Below, in pieces: positions 53,378 to 61,221 of a stretch of 64,000 bases of DNA (position 1 is its first letter; each line of letters opens with the position of its first letter). Under the pieces are notes generated by a model that was given only the letters and a program-made list of their open reading frames with translations, searched no databases and was not told the DNA's origin. A program made the position numbers and the translations under genes. The stretch is from Fimbriiglobus sp. (lineage in GTDB: Bacteria > Planctomycetota > Planctomycetia > Gemmatales > Gemmataceae). The stretch covers positions 1 through 64,000 of the forward strand of contig JALHQU010000009.1 of the NCBI GenBank assembly GCA_022841795.1. The letters run 5' to 3'.

Positions 53378-54286
53378 ATGAGCACATCAAACCGAAAAGA
53401 CTGCTACACCGAAATCACAACCGCCATCATCGCCGACCTCGAAGCGGGCATCCGCCCGTGGGTGAAGCCGTGGCGGTCCGAATCCGGAAATCCGTGCCGA
53501 CCGCTCCGCAGTACCGGCGAACCTTACCGCGGGATTAACGTTCTTTGGCTGTGGCGGGCCGCCGACCGCGGCGGATACCGCAGCCCGTACTGGCTCACCT
53601 TCAACCAGGCCCGCGAACTCGGCGGGCATGTTCGAAAAGGGGAGAAATCTTCCCTCGTCGTCTACGCCAACCTCTACACGAAGACCGAGGACGACGATGA
53701 CCGCGAGCCGGAGGAAAAACGGATTCCGTTTCTGAAAGCCTATTCCGTCTTCAACGCCGACCAGATCGAAAATATTCCCGAACAGTTCTCGGGCCGAATA
53801 CTCCCCGCCGACCGAAGCCCACTCGACAGAAACACCGCGGACACCGCGAGCGGGTTTTTCCGAAACACCGGGGCGACAATTCGCGAGGACCAGGCGCAGG
53901 CGTACTACAGCGTCCTGGAAGACGCGGTCTACATGCCCCCGCACCACGTGTTCGAGCACGCCGACCGCTTCTACTCGACCCTCGCCCACGAACTCACCCA
54001 CTGGACCGGCCACTCGACCCGCGTCCCGCGGAAATTTCCCCGCGGCGGAATCGGCCTCTCGAATTACGCCCGGGAGGAACTCGTCGCCGAACTCGGTGCG
54101 GCCTTCCTGTGCGCCGACCTCGGCATCAGCCTCACCCCGCGGCCCGACCACGCCGACTACATCGGCCACTGGCTCCAGGTGTTGCGACAGGACAAGCGGG
54201 CGATTTTCCAGGCCGCCGCACTCGCCCAAAAAGCGAGCGACTACCTGCACGCCCTCCAGCCGGTGTTGCTGGACGAAGCCGCCTGA
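53378..54286 (+). CDS. ardC: ArdC-type antirestriction protein (ssDNA-binding/zincin)
   Basis: A 302-residue protein. The N-terminal half (ITTAIIADLEAGIRPWVKPWRSE; PYRGINVLWLWRAADRGGYRSPYWLTFNQARELGG) is the ssDNA-binding domain of ArdC. The C-terminal half is the zincin-like peptidase domain with the zinc motif HELTHWTGH and a downstream EELVAELGAAFL. Such proteins protect incoming plasmid DNA during conjugation. The ATG has GGAG at good spacing. It supports a mobile or conjugative origin of this region. Confidence 0.9.
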   Translation: MSTSNRKDCYTEITTAIIADLEAGIRPWVKPWRSESGNPCRPLRSTGEPYRGINVLWLWRAADRGGYRSPYWLTFNQARELGGHVRKGEKSSLVVYANLYTKTEDDDDREPEEKRIPFLKAYSVFNADQIENIPEQFSGRILPADRSPLDRNTADTASGFFRNTGATIREDQAQAYYSVLEDAVYMPPHHVFEHADRFYSTLAHELTHWTGHSTRVPRKFPRGGIGLSNYAREELVAELGAAFLCADLGISLTPRPDHADYIGHWLQVLRQDKRAIFQAAALAQKASDYLHALQPVLLDEAA

Positions 54287-54317
54287 ACCGACCACCCACG
54301 AAAAGGAGACAAACGAA

Positions 54318-54719
54318 ATGGAAAACAAAACGAACCCCCTCGACTTCATCACCCCGGACAGCCCGTCCGACTACCCGCTCACGACCGGCGAACTCGTCAT
54401 CCTGGCCGAGCGGTGGTGGGACTTCTTCATCGACATGGACCACTGGTGGGTGCTCGCCAACCAGGTCGGCAGCAGCGAACTCCGCGACGTGCGTTACGCG
54501 GAGGGGAGGCTGGCGCTCCTTGAGGAGGCCCTCGGATCCGAGCACATGGACCGTCTTCAACTTGAGGCCTTGGCCCGATGGCGGGGCAGTTACGGGGAGT
54601 TACTGTGGCACTCGGTGAGGGCGAAACGACCGTTGTTCGAGGTCGAGGCCGAATGCCGTTCGGTGGCGGAAGGACGCCTCCCCGCCTACGACGACCAACC
54701 GCAAGAAACCGCCGATTAG
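54318..54719 (+). CDS. Hypothetical protein, ardC operon
   Basis: A 133-residue acidic protein (MENKTNPLDFITPDSPSDYPLTTGELVILAERWWDFFIDMDHWW; RWRGSYGELLWHSVRAK). There is no signal or membrane helix. It has many Trp residues and a helical look, but no known domain. It starts 31 bases after ardC with an AAGGAGA site and ends at a strong hairpin. Confidence 0.6.
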   Translation: MENKTNPLDFITPDSPSDYPLTTGELVILAERWWDFFIDMDHWWVLANQVGSSELRDVRYAEGRLALLEEALGSEHMDRLQLEALARWRGSYGELLWHSVRAKRPLFEVEAECRSVAEGRLPAYDDQPQETAD

Positions 54720-54723
54720 CCGT

Positions 54724-54759
54724 CACCGGGGCCGGGGCAATTTCCGCCCGGCCCCGGTG
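54724..54759 (+). terminator. GC hairpin after the ardC-linked gene
   Basis: A perfect 13-bp stem (54724-54736 with 54747-54759), ten-base loop, starting four bases after the stop codon. There is no T tract, so it may equally stabilise mRNA ends. Confidence 0.6.
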
Positions 54760-54793
54760 CCACCGCCGAACGACACCGAGACGGAGAACGACC

Positions 54794-54982
54794 ATGACCA
54801 GCAACCACGACCGGGCCGCGCGCCTGGACGACATCCTGCCACTCTACCCCGACGACCAGCACACCAACGTCATCGATCTGCTCGCCGACATCTTGCACTG
54901 GTGCGAACTGAACGGTGTCGATTTCGAGGACACACTACGAACCGCCCGCTCCCACTTCGACGCCGAGCGGGGTGGGGGATAA
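54794..54982 (+). CDS. Small hypothetical protein
   Basis: A 62-residue acidic protein (RLDDILPLYPDDQHTNVIDLLADILHWCELNGVDFEDTLRTARSHFDAE) predicted all helical. The ATG has a GGAG site and follows the GC hairpin by 35 bases. Similar short proteins occur in plasmids of related bacteria, but I cannot name the family. Confidence 0.6.
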   Translation: MTSNHDRAARLDDILPLYPDDQHTNVIDLLADILHWCELNGVDFEDTLRTARSHFDAERGGG

Positions 54983-55152
54983 ACCGGAGGGTTTCCCCAC
55001 CCTCGGGAACCGATATCACGACGGCTCCCGACCAAGCCGAAAAACGACGGCGTCCGGTCCGTCGTGGAATGGACCGCCGAACCCTTTTCCGCTTCGCGGA
55101 TGTCCGCCCCCACCCACGCGGGCCGTCCGCGTTGCTCCCGACCCTCCCCGCG

Positions 55153-55396
55153 GGTGGACTCGTCCCGCCTCCGCCGTCCGCCGGCCCCACCTGTCCGCTC
55201 CGCTCCGCCGCCTCAAGCTTCAGTCGCTCCGCTCCTTCTCCAGCTTGACCCGCCTCCGCTCCGCCCACCCCGACCACCACCAGCCGACCGACGCCTCCGG
55301 CAGAACTCGACTGAAAACTCGTTCCCGGAGGAGGGGCGGTTCGCCCCACGGGGACTCATGAACCGCCCCTCCTCCGGGAACAAGTTTCGGAAAGGG
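55153..55396 (+). repeat. Long leader repeat, copy 2 (upstream of the DUF6573-like gene)
   Basis: This is colinear with copy 1 at 53075-53319. The 21-bp perfect inverted repeat is at 55321-55341 and 55361-55381, and the loop differs from copy 1 by one or two bases while the stem is identical. The downstream gene starts 57 bases after the repeat. The stretch 54983-55152 shows nothing recognisable. Confidence 0.75.
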
Positions 55397-55452
55397 AACG
55401 CGGCTCGCGACACTCTCGGCAATTTCGCCGGGCATTATTTGGAGACACGACC

Positions 55453-55830
55453 ATGACCGACGACCTCACCCTGATTCACGCTTACACCCGCCGCGAAGCC
55501 GTCCAGGACGGCGTCCTCGTTGACGCGACCGAGGCCGCACGAGACGCCGGGTTTCGCTACCCGGTCGCCTTCACCGCCACCGTGTGGGCGACCTGCGTCA
55601 CCGTCCCGAACTCCGCACCGTGGCAGGACGAGGGCGGGCGACTCTGGGACGTGCTCACCATGCTCGGTCACGCCGTCCGCGCGGCGGGCCGAGACGAACA
55701 CCTGTTGCACTTCGACGTGCTCGTGCAGAACGACCACGTGGCACCGAAACTCGTCCGCCTGAAAGCCGTCTGCGGGCCGGACGACGACCTGGCCCCGTGC
55801 ATCACCGTCATGATGCCCGAAGAAGATTAA
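55453..55830 (+). CDS. DUF6573-like protein
   Basis: A 125-residue protein (LIHAYTRREAVQDGVLVDATEAARDAGFRYPVAFTATVWATCVTVP; GGRLWDVLTMLGHAVRAAG; APKLVRLKAVCGPDDDLAPCITVMMPEED). The sequence fits DUF6573, a family common on plasmids and mobile elements and of unknown function. There is no signal or membrane helix. The ATG has GGAG eight bases before it. The gene stands alone behind the second long leader repeat. It resembles the next two proteins in layout. Confidence 0.72.
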   Translation: MTDDLTLIHAYTRREAVQDGVLVDATEAARDAGFRYPVAFTATVWATCVTVPNSAPWQDEGGRLWDVLTMLGHAVRAAGRDEHLLHFDVLVQNDHVAPKLVRLKAVCGPDDDLAPCITVMMPEED

Positions 55831-56207
55831 TTTTTTTCACAGGGCCTTCGCAGTGCGGATGCGTTGGCCCTGCATTTCACCCTGAAAAAACAGGCGTTTC
55901 TACGCCGTAGCCTCCCGCGGCGCAATTTTCCGAGGGGTATAATCCGGCGGATCAGGGGCCTCGCCCCTTTAACCCATCCTCTCCCCCGGCGGCCGGGAGA
56001 CGGTCACAAAAAGACCGGCCGCACCGTGCCCGTCGTCGGCACGAACGCCTGCCAAAGTAGACGACGCCAAGACGGTTTTGTCCCTCATCCAGGCGCGCTC
56101 GCGCACGGTTCAGCTCCCGCCCTCCGGCCTCCGGGGGGCGGTCGGTGAGCGTGACAGCGCCGCAAGCGAAGGAGGTGTTTCACAACCAACAATGAAGGAT
56201 GAACACG
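55831..56207. other. Intergenic region between cassette genes
   Basis: After the stop there is a T7 run and then an inverted repeat CAGGGCC/GGCCCTG (55841-55875 area). A TATAAT occurs near 55939 without a clear -35. The second part contains the cassette leader described separately. Confidence 0.5.
56104..56177 (+). promoter_or_regulatory. Cassette leader motif, copy A
   Basis: It begins CACGGTTCAGCT, continues with a GC hairpin, then GGTGAGCGTG, and ends AAGGAGGTG. The SD-like GGAGGTG is about 30 bases before the actual start, which has its own AAGGA. The same order of elements precedes the next two genes. Confidence 0.6.
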
Positions 56208-56576
56208 ATGGAAGCGATACTGATCGACCTGACGGACGCGGCGAGAGCACAGGCTGGGTATGACCTCGGATGGAAAGTCCGGGTCTCGCCGCGGGTCTGG
56301 GAACACTGCCTGGGATCCGACAGCAGTGCGAGCGGAGAGACCCGATTGCGGGACTTCTTCGACTTCCTCAGAAGCGGGTTGCGGGACGCACCGGCGAGCA
56401 CTCACCCCCTGCTCGGCAACATGAACCTCGCGGTGGCAGTTTACCACCGTAAGGACGCCGACGGGGTCGCGGAGCGACCGATTGCGGGCATCTGCATGGT
56501 GTCTTTTGTCGGTGCCGACCCGGACGGAAACCCGTGCATCCTGTTCCTCGCCGTCGAGGAGGTGACCGGCCCCTGA
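56208..56576 (+). CDS. DUF6573-like protein, divergent copy
   Basis: A 122-residue protein (AILIDLTDAARAQAGYDLGWKVRVSPRVWEHCLG; LRDFFDFLRSGLRDAP; ICMVSFVGADPDGNPCILFLAVEEV). The order of segments (ILIDLTDAAR, then VxVSPxVW, a central helix, a C-terminal strand pair) matches the preceding DUF6573-like protein, though identity is low. The ATG at 56208 is preferred to one nine bases earlier because of the AAGGA spacing. A hairpin follows. Confidence 0.62.
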   Translation: MEAILIDLTDAARAQAGYDLGWKVRVSPRVWEHCLGSDSSASGETRLRDFFDFLRSGLRDAPASTHPLLGNMNLAVAVYHRKDADGVAERPIAGICMVSFVGADPDGNPCILFLAVEEVTGP

Positions 56577-56604
56577 TTTGGGGCGTCGGATTTTTAAGGT
56601 TTTC

Positions 56605-56628
56605 GAGGCCGGGCATCTGCCCGGCCTC
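56605..56628 (+). terminator. Hairpin after the cassette gene
   Basis: GAGGCCGGGC, loop ATCT, GCCCGGCCTC, a perfect 10-bp stem. T-rich runs precede rather than follow it, so classical termination is uncertain. Confidence 0.5.
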
Positions 56629-56792
56629 TCCCCAAGCGGGGGCACCCAGACCCCCGCAACGAATGGAGGTGAGTCGGAGGGAATTCCATCCCGGCCCTCG
56701 TCCGCCGCGAGCCCGACGTGTGGCCCGAACGTCCTCCACCAACCACGACCACACAACCCGTTTCTTTCCCCGCCACGACGCGAGCGGTTTCA

Positions 56793-56868
56793 CACGGTTC
56801 AGCTTCCACGGCCCCCAATTCGGGGGGCCGCGGACGGTGAGCGTGCGACCGCCGGAGCGAAGGAGGTG
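56793..56868 (+). promoter_or_regulatory. Cassette leader motif, copy B
   Basis: CACGGTTCAGCTTCC, then the hairpin GGCCCCC/GGGGGGCC, then GGTGAGCGTG and AAGGAGGTG. The element order is as in copy A. The gene starts 30 bases later behind a second SD (AAGGAG). The stretch 56629-56792 holds only a short open frame without support. Confidence 0.62.
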
Positions 56869-56897
56869 TGCGACACCAAAACAAAAGGAGAGTGCGT

Positions 56898-57344
56898 ATG
56901 AAAGTCGATGAACTGTTGGACGTGAGTGAGCGGGCCGAGGTCCGCTTCTTGAGGGAGGCCGGCTGGCAGGTTTCGTTTTCGAAGGGGCTTTGGGACCGTT
57001 ACGTACGGGTGCCGGAGTGGGTGGACGACGAGTCGGAGTACACCCGGTTGGGGGACATCTTCGCCTACGTGCGGGGTTATCTCTCGACTTCCGACCGGTG
57101 CGAACGGTGCGGAAACGAACCCCGCGGCGGGATCTGGTTGAAGATGGAGGCCTACCCCAACGACCCCAAAGCCGTCACGCCCGACGGTCAGGCGATCGCG
57201 GCGGCCATCGAGTTGGCGGTGTTCGCGACGATCGACCGGGACGATCACTCGCCGCGGCTGGTCGTGGTCTTGGCCCGCGAGACCCTTCCGGCACGGACCC
57301 GGGTGAATGAGTTCCTGAGACGGGCGAAGGAGTTGTTGAATTAG
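56898..57344 (+). CDS. DUF6573-like protein with CxxC
   Basis: A 148-residue protein (ELLDVSERAEVRFLREAGWQVSFSKGLWDRYVRVPEW; RLGDIFAYVRGYLS; DRCERCGNEPRGG). The layout parallels the two preceding proteins, with an added CERC pair that could hold zinc, and a C-terminal helix. The ATG at 56898 has AAGGAG eight bases upstream; the upstream frame overlaps the leader. It is followed by a hairpin. The function is unknown. Confidence 0.62.
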   Translation: MKVDELLDVSERAEVRFLREAGWQVSFSKGLWDRYVRVPEWVDDESEYTRLGDIFAYVRGYLSTSDRCERCGNEPRGGIWLKMEAYPNDPKAVTPDGQAIAAAIELAVFATIDRDDHSPRLVVVLARETLPARTRVNEFLRRAKELLN

Positions 57345-57354
57345 GTTTTTTGGG

Positions 57355-57376
57355 GGTCCGGACATCCGTCCGGGCC
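57355..57376 (+). terminator. Hairpin after the cassette gene
   Basis: GGTCCGGAC, loop ATCC, GTCCGGGCC, a nine-base stem with one G-T pair, preceded by T6. The shape, loop and position resemble the hairpin at 56605. Confidence 0.5.
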
Positions 57377-57413
57377 TCCTTGTCCCTGGCCTCTCGACGG
57401 ACGTCAGCTTGCC

Positions 57414-57521
57414 CACGGTTCTGCTTTGCCGACCCACCACCTCACCGCACGGAGCGGGGGTCGGCACCGGAGAGCGTGGACGGGCTACGCCGACGGGAGA
57501 CGCAAAGTTGAAACGGAGGTG
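57414..57521 (+). promoter_or_regulatory. Cassette leader motif, copy C
   Basis: CACGGTTCTGCTTTG, a longer hairpin (CCGACCC with GGGTCGG), GGAGAGCGTG and ACGGAGGTG. It is the longest copy, at 108 bases. The gene begins 16 bases later with its own CGGAGA. Confidence 0.55.
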
Positions 57522-57537
57522 ACACGGAGAATTGGAC

Positions 57538-57879
57538 ATGAACAGCAAGGAAGCATCGGTGCTCAAGAAGTTGGGTTTTCACCTCTCGAATGACAACGGC
57601 AAGCACCACTTGCCGTGGGAGGCGAAGGGGTGGTCGAGACGGTTCGGTCGCGGCCTCGTGACGACCGTGCTCTACGTCCGGAAATCCGCGATCGGCTTCG
57701 AGTACCGCATCATCGTCTCGGACAAGGACACGGCGAAGGACAAGCTCCAGTGCTTTAACGCCGAGGAACTGAGGCAGGTGCGGAAGCAGTTTCGAAACGC
57801 CGAGCGGATGTGGAAAAAGGCGAAGCGAGGTCTCGAAGGAAACCTCGCCCGCCGGACACTCCGCTGGCTCACACGGTAA
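57538..57879 (+). CDS. Small basic hypothetical protein
   Basis: A 113-residue basic protein (MNSKEASVLKKLGFHLSNDNGKHHLPWEAKGWSRRFGRGLVTTVLYV; FNAEELRQVRKQFRNAERMWKKAKRGL). It is unlike the three DUF6573-like neighbours, with beta strands first and a long Lys/Arg-rich helix at the end. The ATG at 57538 has a GGAGA site; a TTG two codons earlier is not preferred. It is followed by a terminator-like hairpin. Confidence 0.6.
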   Translation: MNSKEASVLKKLGFHLSNDNGKHHLPWEAKGWSRRFGRGLVTTVLYVRKSAIGFEYRIIVSDKDTAKDKLQCFNAEELRQVRKQFRNAERMWKKAKRGLEGNLARRTLRWLTR

Positions 57880-57888
57880 AAGGTTCTC

Positions 57889-57926
57889 GCACAAGTCCGG
57901 CCCACCAGCCGGGCTTGTGCCCTTTT
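57889..57926 (+). terminator. Hairpin terminator
   Basis: GCACAAGTCCGG (57889-57900), an eight-base loop, CCGGGCTTGTGC (57909-57920), then CCTTTT. The 12-bp stem has one wobble pair. It lies ten bases after the stop codon. Confidence 0.72.
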
Positions 57927-58329
57927 CGGGATGTCGGTTCGGAATTTATCACGGGTCTTGGGTCGGGGAAAGGGTGTCCGGCTGGCCCACCCGGTCGCAG
58001 ACACGAACGAGGCCGCCCGGCTCGCCCCAACCTCTGACCGGGTCAGCAGTCCGGCGCACGGCGCGGGATGAACGAGTACAGAAGGTCGTCCGGCCCACTT
58101 CCGGTTGTGGGACGTTTTCCAATCGCCCCTCGGGAATATTTTTGGCCCACCACCCAGGACGGTGGGCCGAGCGTGGACAGCCTTCTCGGCCTGGGGTATG
58201 GAACTCGGATTCCCTCCCGCTCATTTCATTTCTACCCCGGCAGACGATTCACCGCTTTCCCCGGCCCGGAGTTTCTCCCGGCGGAGGACCGGCGATTTTC
58301 GCACAGGTTTTCCGCCCAGGAGCAATCCG
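57927..58329. other. Intergenic leader region of the next gene
   Basis: There is no supported gene. A stem GGCCCACC/GGTGGGCC (58144-58168) is followed at once by GAGCGTGGACAG, recalling the GAGCGTG element of the cassette leaders, so this could be a degenerate fourth copy. An AGGAG site lies before the next ATG. Confidence 0.45.
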
Positions 58330-58812
58330 ATGGCCACACGCGATCCGGCCAAGGGGCTGAAGCGCTACCTCACCCGCCTCAAGCATCAGAAGCTGCGAGA
58401 CGGGCGAATGACGTACCCCGAGTATTGTGACCTCGGCGTCGGTGCCGACTGCTGGTACAAGCGAGAGACGATTAACTGGCGGGTGTTCGAGTGGCAAGTC
58501 TGGCTGAGCCTGCAAGTCTACGGTCGTCACCCGAGGGCGGGGACGTTTGCCGAACCCCATTTCGCGCAGTCGCTCGGCGCGCCCTTCGTGGTCGATGACA
58601 CGACCCTGCTCTACGTCGGCGCGGACGAAGGCGGCAAGTGGGAGTTCCTCCTCGTCTGGCGGGTCGGCGGCGACTTCGGGTTCCGGATTCTCAGCGAGGC
58701 GGAGGTCGATGCGATCAGCGACCTCTTCCACGCCCTGCTCCGAAGCTTCCTCGGCATCCGCTTCGACCGGCTCCCCATGCATGGAGTGCCGTTCCGCGGG
58801 CCGGCGCTGTGA
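58330..58812 (+). CDS. Hypothetical protein
   Basis: A 160-residue protein (MATRDPAKGLKRYLTRLKHQKLRDGRMTYPEYCDLGVGADCWYKR; QVWLSLQVYGRHPRAGTF; GAPFVVDDTTLLYVGADEGGKWEFLLVWRV). It has a basic helical start and a beta-rich middle with no known motif. The ATG at 58330 has AGGAG. It stands alone, like the cassette genes before it. Confidence 0.58.
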   Translation: MATRDPAKGLKRYLTRLKHQKLRDGRMTYPEYCDLGVGADCWYKRETINWRVFEWQVWLSLQVYGRHPRAGTFAEPHFAQSLGAPFVVDDTTLLYVGADEGGKWEFLLVWRVGGDFGFRILSEAEVDAISDLFHALLRSFLGIRFDRLPMHGVPFRGPAL

Positions 58813-58881
58813 CGGGTTCTGTCCCCAAGGAGGTTCCGCCGCCGGTCCTCCTGTCACACTTTGCTCACGGTCGGCACGAGT

Positions 58882-59916
58882 TCACAGTTCGACGGCACCG
58901 GACTCCCGCGCGTACTCCTCGCACACGGCCAAGAATCGGCGAATGTAGTCTCTCCGCGCCCAGTTGTCCGCCACCGTCCGCCGGAGCGCCCCGTCTCGGA
59001 CCTCCCTCTGTGTGAGTTCAGCGTGGGTCTGGTTCCACAGCACGAAAAACTCGACCGTCGTCAAATGGCCGTCGAGGACCAGCGCGGTAGTCAGTCCGTC
59101 GCCACCCTCCAGACCGATGTGCGGCGCGACCGCCACACACATCCCGCGGCGTACCATCTGGATGAGCGTGGTGTGCGCGTCGAACGTGATGATCTGCCTT
59201 CGAAACGCTCCGAGGTCGTGGGTGGTTTCGAGGGCTTGGGGGACTTGCACGCCGACCGGCGGGCCCAGCCCGAACACTTCGAGGAGGCCGAGGCTCGACC
59301 GGTCGAGTAACCCCGGCGGGGCGACCACACCGAACGGCACCGGCGGACTGATTTTGAACGCACCCACGTTCTCCGGGAACGGCCATGTCGGCTTCCCGGC
59401 GCGGTCGTAGGCCTGCCCGCGGATCGCCACGTCAAACCCGCCGTGGTGCGCGAGGTCCAAGAACCCCTCGGGCGTATCCCGTTCCCGGACCACGATCGCC
59501 GGCTCCGGGACACGGGCCGCAAGAAGTCGGTCGGAGTACCGTCGGAGTAGGGCAGGGAGGAATTCGGTGGCCGTCAGTTGGCTACAGCAGAGTGTGAGCG
59601 TGACCGTGTCGTGGGTGCGGCGGATCTGCTGGTGCGCCGCGAGGACGTCCTTGGCCAGCCGGAACAGTTCCCGACCGCCGGGCGTAAACTCGGGCGGCCG
59701 CCGGGGCCGGTGGTGGAACACCCTCCCCTCGGGGCAGTAGCGTCCGAGGTCGGTGAGGATGATCGTCAGCCAACTCTGCGAGATCTTCATCAGGCCCGCC
59801 AAGTCATTCACCGAGTTGGCAGTCGCGCACTTCTCACCGGCCTTCACGAGCAGCGATAGAAGTTTCAGGTCGGGTTCCACGTTGTCCTGGGCGTTCGGGT
59901 TTCGTGGGCCGTCCAT
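58882..59916 (-). CDS. LysR-like transcriptional regulator with atypical N-terminus
   Basis: A 344-residue protein with a helix-turn-helix-like start (VNDLAGLMKISQSWLTIILTDLGRYCPEGRVF; FTPGGRELFRLAKDVLAAH) and a LysR-type effector domain (TVTLTLCCSQLTATEFLPALLRRY; GGFDVAIRGQAY; MVRRGMCVAVAPHIGLEGGDG). It shares its overall plan with the protein at 46537. The ATG at 59916 has GGAG ten bases upstream. It is convergent with the gene at 58330. Confidence 0.65.
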   Translation of the reverse strand: MDGPRNPNAQDNVEPDLKLLSLLVKAGEKCATANSVNDLAGLMKISQSWLTIILTDLGRYCPEGRVFHHRPRRPPEFTPGGRELFRLAKDVLAAHQQIRRTHDTVTLTLCCSQLTATEFLPALLRRYSDRLLAARVPEPAIVVRERDTPEGFLDLAHHGGFDVAIRGQAYDRAGKPTWPFPENVGAFKISPPVPFGVVAPPGLLDRSSLGLLEVFGLGPPVGVQVPQALETTHDLGAFRRQIITFDAHTTLIQMVRRGMCVAVAPHIGLEGGDGLTTALVLDGHLTTVEFFVLWNQTHAELTQREVRDGALRRTVADNWARRDYIRRFLAVCEEYARESGAVEL

Positions 59917-60365
59917 ACGGATCTGTCTCCAGTGTGTTCCCAACGTGTTTCGCGCCGCGGAATGGTGGCATTCCCGTGGGAATCAATATTCGGGCCAGCC
60001 CGCACCCACTCCCCGTTGATCGCCACGGGATAGGAGGGACAATGTGGTTGCTCGGCTGTCGCCCGTCCCACCCCGACAGGAGCCGTGTGGTGGTGGGGGT
60101 GAACGTCCGACACCGGTGTCGGATCACAGAAACGGAGGGGACTGCGACAACGACAAAAAACCCCAGACATCCGAGGATGACCGGGGCTGCAAGCCCGTGA
60201 CAGCAAGCTGAAGACGGACAAGCCTAGGAACTTCAAGTCTACTCAGCTTCCCGGCGGACTTCCACCCTCAGTTCGAACCACCGCCCGGCCCGACGGCCAC
60301 GTGACCGTCACGGCCCCGTCACGTACCCACCCGGCCGTGACATCACCCGACCCGCGGAGTCCGCC
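59917..60365. other. Intergenic region with a minus-strand terminator
   Basis: No gene is supported. The region carries GACACCGGTGTC (near 60110), the terminator described next and several TGAC/GTCA repeats before the next plus-strand gene. Confidence 0.45.
60155..60186 (-). terminator. Intrinsic terminator on the minus strand
   Basis: Read on the minus strand: CCCC, then a CATC/GATG stem with loop CTCG, closing GGGG, followed by TTTTTT. No minus-strand coding gene lies in front of it, which suggests a short RNA from about 60245. Confidence 0.65.
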
Positions 60366-60911
60366 ATGTGTTCTTCCTCGCAGCACGATCCCGACGTTCC
60401 GCCCTGGCTCTCTTGGGCCCTCCGGTGGCTCTGGTCCCATCGCGAGCAAGTCATCCCGCCACTCGGCGTCGGACTCGCCGTCGCCGCTCTCGGTCTCACC
60501 CTCTACCTGCGGTTCGCCCCGACCGACCTCGACCGGGCTGAGGCCGAATTGATCCGCGCGCGAGTGGTAGTGCAGAAGCTCGAATCGGACGCCCATCGGA
60601 GCCTGAAGGAGGCGAACGCCTATTCCGATTGGGCGGCCGAACACCGCAAGACGGTGGAGGGGGACAAGAACACACACGACCGGGTGTGGCTCCGTTGGCG
60701 GGAGTCCTACCTCGACGCCTGCACCCAACTCCACTTCGACCACATTCAGCGCCGGCACGCACTCCTCTCGCTCGCCACCGCCTACATGCCACTGCTGGCC
60801 GAAGCCGAGGGGGAGATTCTGCGCAGCCGAACGGCAGGCGACCAGGGGCATCCGGTCAAGGTCGCCACTCGCGTCCGTGAAATCCTCGCCCCCATCCTTG
60901 CAAACCGCTGA
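60366..60911 (+). CDS. Single-pass membrane protein with coiled coil
   Basis: A 181-residue protein with one transmembrane helix at about residues 30-48 (VIPPLGVGLAVAALGLTLYL) and a long charged helix afterwards (LDRAEAELIRARVVVQKLESDAHRSLKEANAY), probably a coiled coil. No family recognised. First gene of the operon that runs off the right edge. The next gene starts 19 bases later. Confidence 0.65.
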   Translation: MCSSSQHDPDVPPWLSWALRWLWSHREQVIPPLGVGLAVAALGLTLYLRFAPTDLDRAEAELIRARVVVQKLESDAHRSLKEANAYSDWAAEHRKTVEGDKNTHDRVWLRWRESYLDACTQLHFDHIQRRHALLSLATAYMPLLAEAEGEILRSRTAGDQGHPVKVATRVREILAPILANR

Positions 60912-60930
60912 CCGCCGAGAGGAGGCACCG

Positions 60931-61221
60931 ATGTTTGACAAACTGCTCATTCCGCTCAAGCGGGCGGTGTTCCTGGCGACCCGCGACGCGGCCGAGGCCG
61001 GACTGTTCTCCGCCCTCCAAGCGGGATCGGGACTGCCCGACCTCAGCATCGAGCAAGCCGCGGCGGCTTACCGCGCGCTGTTCGCTGAGTCCTCCGAGGG
61101 CGACGTGCCGACCGACGACCAGCCGCCCAGCCTGCCGCAAGCGGCCGCCGCGACACCGGCCGCACTCGAACCCCGCCGCCCCGTCGGGCGACCGAGAAAA
61201 TTCCAGGAGCCACCCCAATGA
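60931..61221 (+). CDS. Small hypothetical protein with basic tail
   Basis: A 96-residue protein: a helical start (MFDKLLIPLKRAVFLATRDAAEAGLFSALQAG) and an Ala/Pro-rich part ending RRPVGRPRKF, an AT-hook-like motif that could touch DNA. It has a GGAGG site. Its stop overlaps the start of the next gene as ATGA. Confidence 0.68.
   Translation: MFDKLLIPLKRAVFLATRDAAEAGLFSALQAGSGLPDLSIEQAAAAYRALFAESSEGDVPTDDQPPSLPQAAAATPAALEPRRPVGRPRKFQEPPQ

Noticed and set aside
56661-56911. 82-codon frame from ATGGAGGTG overlapping the start of the third cassette gene
   Set aside because: Arg/Pro-rich, no ribosome site, and it runs through the conserved leader, where structure explains the similarity better than coding.
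55831-57930. Integron-style cassette array with attC sites
   Set aside because: Hairpins follow each gene, but the attC core GTTRRRY is absent, each gene has its own leader and no integrase is seen.
60243-61049. Minus-strand open frame opposite the right-hand operon
   Set aside because: Antisense to coupled genes with good ribosome sites; no motif.
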